A DNA stretch of 64,000 bases. It comes from Trichobilharzia szidati (Eukaryota > Platyhelminthes > Trematoda > Strigeidida > Schistosomatidae). Positions within the stretch are counted from its first letter, which is position 1. The number at the start of each line of letters is the position of its first letter. The notes under the pieces are model-generated. The model worked only from the letters and a program-made list of their open reading frames with translations, had not been told where the DNA came from and ran no database searches. Both the position numbers and the translations under genes were made by a program. Location of the stretch: the NCBI GenBank assembly GCA_944472155.2, contig OX235277.1:12782804-12846803 (forward strand). The letters run 5' to 3'. Below are positions 59,413 through 64,000 of the stretch, one piece after another.

Positions 59413-59912
59413 NNNNNNNNNNNNNNNNNNNNNNNNNNNNNNNNNNNNNNNNNNNNNNNNNNNNNNNNNNNNNNNNNNNNNNNNNNNNNNNNNNNNNNNN
59501 NNNNNNNNNNNNNNNNNNNNNNNNNNNNNNNNNNNNNNNNNNNNNNNNNNNNNNNNNNNNNNNNNNNNNNNNNNNNNNNNNNNNNNNNNNNNNNNNNNNN
59601 NNNNNNNNNNNNNNNNNNNNNNNNNNNNNNNNNNNNNNNNNNNNNNNNNNNNNNNNNNNNNNNNNNNNNNNNNNNNNNNNNNNNNNNNNNNNNNNNNNNN
59701 NNNNNNNNNNNNNNNNNNNNNNNNNNNNNNNNNNNNNNNNNNNNNNNNNNNNNNNNNNNNNNNNNNNNNNNNNNNNNNNNNNNNNNNNNNNNNNNNNNNN
59801 NNNNNNNNNNNNNNNNNNNNNNNNNNNNNNNNNNNNNNNNNNNNNNNNNNNNNNNNNNNNNNNNNNNNNNNNNNNNNNNNNNNNNNNNNNNNNNNNNNNN
59901 NNNNNNNNNNNN
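59413..59912. other. Assembly gap (500 N)
   Basis: Exactly 500 undetermined bases, probably a placeholder of standard size. Protein frames drawn across it have no meaning. R1 repeat sequence stops at its left edge and CR1-like sequence begins at its right edge, so the true length is unknown. Confidence 0.98.
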
Positions 59913-60268
59913 CAAAATATAAAAATTCAACCGTACCATATTTAACACAAGTTTTGTGTGACGAGACTAATATCAGAAAAGAACTTTTACAACTTTTAAA
60001 TCATTAACTAAACTATAAAATGCATTGATGCATATTAATGCATGTGTTATTTGTTATATTACTTATTTATTATTCACCATGACCTAGCAATGGTGTGACT
60101 TTGTTGGGGTTTTTATTTTTTCCTATTAACTATCAATATATTTTAACATTTTATACATTTATGTATAATTATAAACAGAGCAAAACCATTGCAATATGTA
60201 AAAGAAACGCTGAAAATTCCATGCTGTAAATTGTTATTGCTGTGGAATAAAGTTATTATTATTATTAT
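59913..60268 (+). mobile_element. CR1-like LINE 3' end
   Basis: The first bases encode a short tail (NSTVPYLTQVLCDET) similar to the C-terminal region of the CR1-like copy at 49650-49690, then a 3' UTR and the end GTGGAATAAAG(TTATTATT)n. Confidence 0.6.
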
Positions 60269-60269
60269 A

Positions 60270-61690
60270 TTAATTTCTTGACAATAAGCATATTTATATA
60301 TTAGGTTGGTCAACACTTGATTGACTTGACAACAAGTCTGTTTTTGAAATGAGTAACAAGTATTAGCAAATGAGTATTTAATGAAGTCGTTGAGTTGAAT
60401 ATTCATCTTCCACTCAACACTGTGTGTCACATTCACTCTGATTCTGATTGTTTTAAATATTCACTTGCGTCTTTTGGCAGTTAAATTATTTTATTTGTTT
60501 TCCAGCTGACAGTGCAAATCTCTTAAAGATGAAGGAAAACTATCAAAAGGGATCAGTGTATGATTCAGACCAAACTGCATTACATTGCGTTATGTACTAC
60601 GAGTTAAGCTTATATGTGAAGATCCTAGATGAAGAGAAATCGTATGCAATAGATTACCTTGAGAACTCAGGGCACACGCTGTAAACATTTTGGTCAAGAA
60701 TGTTTCCAATGTTATTGTTATCACTGTATGTGAAGAATTCGACTGAAGACTTCTATCGAAATTTGATGAGCTCCATAAATCATGCCTCATTAACAGCATT
60801 TGTTGCTTGTATCGAATTCGTGACGCGAGTTTATAGTTGCATATTTTTGAAGAAACATCTCATCTCTACAATTTTCGGTTAATACAATTCTTACACCGAA
60901 GTTATAAAGATATACACATGCTTTCGCCCTTGTCGACATTGTATTTATTGGTCGCATTTTCAAGAAGTTTACTGGAAATTCACATCTTCCCTACAAAGAA
61001 GAATTGAAGACGAGAATGGCAAATCTGCAGTTAAGAAGAATCATTGTAGCATACGACGTGCCGACTAAATTTGCTTTCAGCTGACTGTGTACTCTGATAA
61101 TTTAATATTAGTAATAAATGTCATGAACAGTTTGAGTATCATGTTTTACTGCCAGTCACATACTAAGGTCCACAACACAGATTTCTTTTTAGTCAGAACG
61201 TGCCTTGAACTCACTATGCTGTTTGTTTGCACTCTCTCTCAAGATATGGCAGGCAGTTCTCTGATCAGCCTCTGTTTCCTAGTCTAGATGACAATAAATT
61301 CTAATCGATAACCGTTTGCAACATTTTTAAACACAATTCTTTTAACCACTATTAACTATACACTCAACGCAAATGGACTAAGTTCGACAATCAAAGACCA
61401 TGTGGCTTCATATATGATAATAAAAATGCCATTTAACGAATGTGCTTGAATTAAAAGCATTCAATTAGATGTTAATTTACAAGTACTGTTGAAACCTGTG
61501 TTTTTTGCCTTCACCATGCTACTCAACAACAGAGAAGTGTCTTTATCCCTTTGAGTTCCGAGGAGAATGTAGGGCTTCAAGACTGAAGCTATGAAATTTC
61601 AGTAACATTGATTTTGTTTCTATAGGTCAGGGTTTCTCACTCCAAGACCGATTTCTATGAGTTTGCTATTCGCTTTTCAATCAGGAGAGA
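60270..61690. other. Non-coding stretch, nothing recognised
   Basis: A 60-codon open segment follows a good acceptor (TTTGTTTTCCAG at 60505), but no donor, domain or second copy supports it as an exon. Nothing else was recognised. Confidence 0.35.
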
Positions 61691-61696
61691 CTTATG

Positions 61697-61773
61697 TGTG
61701 CATCACCAGGGAATCGAATCCGGTTAACCTGCTTTGCTCGAGAGCATTCTTCCAGTGAACCACAGACGCACTG
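61697..61773 (-). other. tRNA-like Pol III promoter region (tRNA pseudogene or SINE head)
   Basis: On the minus strand the sequence has an A box (TGGTTCACTGGA, 61751-61762) and a B box (GGATTCGATTC, 61711-61721) about 30 bp apart. The outer ends GTGCGTC and GATGCAC can pair over seven positions. The anticodon arm is poorly paired and the base before the putative anticodon is C rather than U, so it is not a functional tRNA. The first half resembles tRNA-Gly genes. Confidence 0.5.
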
Positions 61774-61809
61774 ATTAAAGAAATGCAGATCTCATCGAAA
61801 ATGTTCCAA

Positions 61810-61880
61810 AGTGAAATCCATGCTGATGATGTCGTCTAGAAGGACACTGAAGGCCTCTCTGTCACTTCATCTTGCTTAAA
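61810..61880 (+). repeat. PLE terminal-repeat fragment
   Basis: CAAAGTGAAAT followed by CATGCTGATGATGTCGTC and AAGGACACTGAAGGC matches the core of the PLE terminal repeats at 16890-16960 and 28540-28605. Only this part remains. Confidence 0.5.
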
Positions 61881-61884
61881 GAAC

Positions 61885-64000
61885 AATCCACATCCTATTT
61901 CCAACATGCGTGATTCAGCGATCAATAACTCGAGCTCTGTCTTCCAGCTAGTCATTTCAAGACTGTACCTGAATAGCTTTCAGATTCAAGGGACAAACTA
62001 AAACTACTGCAAGATAAATGAGAGATGAAAGAGGTAAATTCTATCTCTCTCCCTCCCTAAGGTAAATTAAGTTCCACAACTAAATCTTTTATTTTTCTCC
62101 AAGAATTTGCAAATAGTAGAAAGTGGTCAATGTGTCAAATTCAATTCACCTGATCTTCCTTTCTTCCGTTATCTTTTTCTGGTTGATAGATAACATAAAT
62201 TTAAATTGAAAGATGAGTGACAATGAAATCAGTTTTACGGTCACGAAACTTTAACAATTCTATCATAATGAGTTATTTTTGACAAATTAATACATAAATA
62301 TGTCAACATATTGCTTAAGAGTCTTACAGATTGAATGACAAGCAAACATGCAGTATAAAAATGTATGTTCATGCGTCAGTAAAGAAGTTAGTTTTCTTCT
62401 CAGCTATTATGTGATATCACTAGTAATAGTGATAACAATAATAATGATAATAACAGGTATTAAATAACATGCATTTCAACTTTGACACTTGTCATCACCA
62501 CTTGTTTGTCAATATGAGGAGAAATTAGGCACGTTCATTTAAAGCGAACTCGAACTTGGTAAATTAATTCATTCGCCATTTATCGGTTCGTAATCACTTT
62601 GGGGAAACTTAGTTGAAATTTAAACAAGTTTTTGTTCAGGTCACTTCTATATGTGATCTGCCGGATACCATAAAGTGAAAATGAAGAAAAGAAGCGTTGA
62701 AAAATACGATTGCATTTGAGAATTCGCTTCCATGCATTACTAGTTCGCTCCAACAGCTAGAGAGAAATCAGGTGGTTTCAACTGCTTCTGATCAATCAGC
62801 TAAGTTACACCAGGTACATAAATTGTGTGCTCACTTAAAATCTGGTGAAGTGGTCATCTGACATTTAGATGACTTCGGTCGTTGGTAGCTGATCGGCGTC
62901 AATGATTGGTGTGGGTGGTATGAAGCTACTCGTTTCGGTCAATTAGTTGTACACAAATTGATGTACTGACTCAATTCTCACATTTCAAATAATGTCAGGG
63001 TTTTTTTCAGCTTAAGTTACTTCCCATACTTGAAATAATGAATACATTTGTTGATAAGAAGACGTTTTCCGAAAGATACGATCTCGTATTTACTTTTAAA
63101 ACCTAATTTTTGATGAGAAATTGAAATTATCATACTTCTTTATTAATTTCGTGGTGAGAATGAAGTTAAAAAGATGTAAATATTGTCTTCTTCCAGTTAT
63201 GCACTAAAATAGACGCCGTAGTGAAATTCAATGCAACAGAAAATTCACTATTTCACATGATCCTGACGAGCTGATTTTACTGGACGTTGGAGTCGTGTTA
63301 TGTGAATGCGCATGACTGAACCCTTCTTGATTAAGCTGATGGGGAGCGAGCATAAAATGACTTATTCTCTCACTTGTGGGCATGTTCTGTATTCAGGACA
63401 TTCAGCCACACGTGATTTATCATTTAAAGTTATTTACAGGGCTAAATTTAGTCACTCCAATAGTTTACTTTTCCTCCACTTATCTATGCATGAACTAAAT
63501 CCGCAGCAATGTAATCAGAAAGGTTTTGTTGCACGTTTTTCTTTGCCTTAGTCACAGTTATGTTCCGCTTTGTTTTAACATTATTCTTTTTTACAACTTG
63601 TATTCACTTCACTTCACTTTCTTATCGCCTTCTTCACTGCTATCCGCATCGTCGCAATTTAAATTGTTTCACTAAACCTGACTTACTTTACGACTGTTAA
63701 TATAAATTCACGTATTTGATAAGCTCATTAGAGATTTCATAATTTATCCACTTCAAGTTCACCATGTGTATTCCGGTAGATTAATTTCGAATGCTGCTTG
63801 AATCCTTTTACTGTAATGTAAACACAACTCTACAGTTTATAAAAGAAGTTGTTGAATGGGTAAGTATTTCCATGTGGATAATCACAGATACATGAAGTAT
63901 TTTCATGTGATTTATATCCTTCTAAATTTTCTATGGAAAACTGATTCTATGTAGAGAGGAGGTTTTTCACTTATTAGTAATTCAGTTCCGTTCCACTCAA
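61885..64000. other. Non-coding stretch, nothing recognised
   Basis: AT-rich sequence to the window end, with a short AATAATGATAATAA-type run near 62435. Open frames such as 63306-63551 show no recognisable domain. Confidence 0.35.

Noticed and set aside
59262..59948. Open frames spanning the N run
   Set aside because: They are artefacts of undetermined bases and carry no information.
60506..60684. 60-codon open segment after a good splice acceptor
   Set aside because: No donor or partner exon, no domain, and several frames around it are equally open.
1..64000. CRISPR arrays, bacterial operons, rRNA genes
   Set aside because: No regularly spaced short repeats, no ribosome-binding-site-led gene series and no rRNA-like conserved stretches were seen; intron signals and retroelements point to an animal genome.

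Overview
The window looks like AT-rich, repeat-dense nuclear DNA of a digenean flatworm, most likely a blood fluke (schistosome or Trichobilharzia-like). The grounds are the mix of retroelement relics: RTE-type LINEs of the schistosome SR2-like kind, CR1-like LINEs ending in (ATT)n, and many Penelope-like elements (PLEs). The genes have phase-1 introns with GT-AG borders and AATAAA poly(A) signals. No prokaryotic gene organisation, rRNA or CRISPR was seen. There is a 500-base run of N at 59413-59912.

The only convincing host genes are a small family of secreted, cysteine-rich, knottin-like peptides in three copies on the + strand. Copy A has a signal-peptide exon at 177-252 and a mature-peptide exon at 2860-3047. 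Copy B has a mature exon only, at 6175-6371. Copy C has a signal exon at 31564-31639 and a mature exon at 35095-35288. Each mature exon carries twelve cysteines that read as two successive C-C-CC-C-C frameworks, which suggests a double inhibitor-cystine-knot protein. Both signal exons have a TATA box 46 bp upstream of the ATG. All three mature exons end at an AATAAA. The copies lie in segmental duplications (A about 1-4480, B about 5585-7537, C about 31386-36375).

The rest is mostly layered mobile-element debris. 7.5-15 kb: weak old repeats with no supported gene. 15.2-17.0 kb: a PLE relic with reverse transcriptase (RT), GIY-YIG and inverted terminal repeats. 19.2-25.8 kb: a composite repeat (D1, PLE RT, R1) split by an RTE RT fragment and an RTE endonuclease fragment. 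26.8-30.7 kb: a second composite with a 5'-inverted PLE. 36.4 kb and 43.1-44.4 kb: RTE pieces. 40.7 kb: a perfect 69-bp inverted repeat. 45.3-46.0 kb: a 709-bp fold-back element. 48.6-49.9 kb: RTE tail and CR1-like RT. 53.7-55.1 kb: a minus-strand PLE with an intact YVDD. 56.8-59.4 kb: a third composite copy running into the gap. 59.9-60.3 kb: a CR1-like 3' end. 61.7-61.9 kb: a tRNA-like Pol III promoter and a PLE terminal fragment.

The knottin-like family is the best candidate for an undescribed system. Its signal exon and flanking non-coding DNA are nearly the same between A and C, but about half of the mature residues differ while every cysteine is kept. That pattern fits secreted effectors under diversifying selection. 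Copy B may be an alternative mature exon served by the copy A signal exon.
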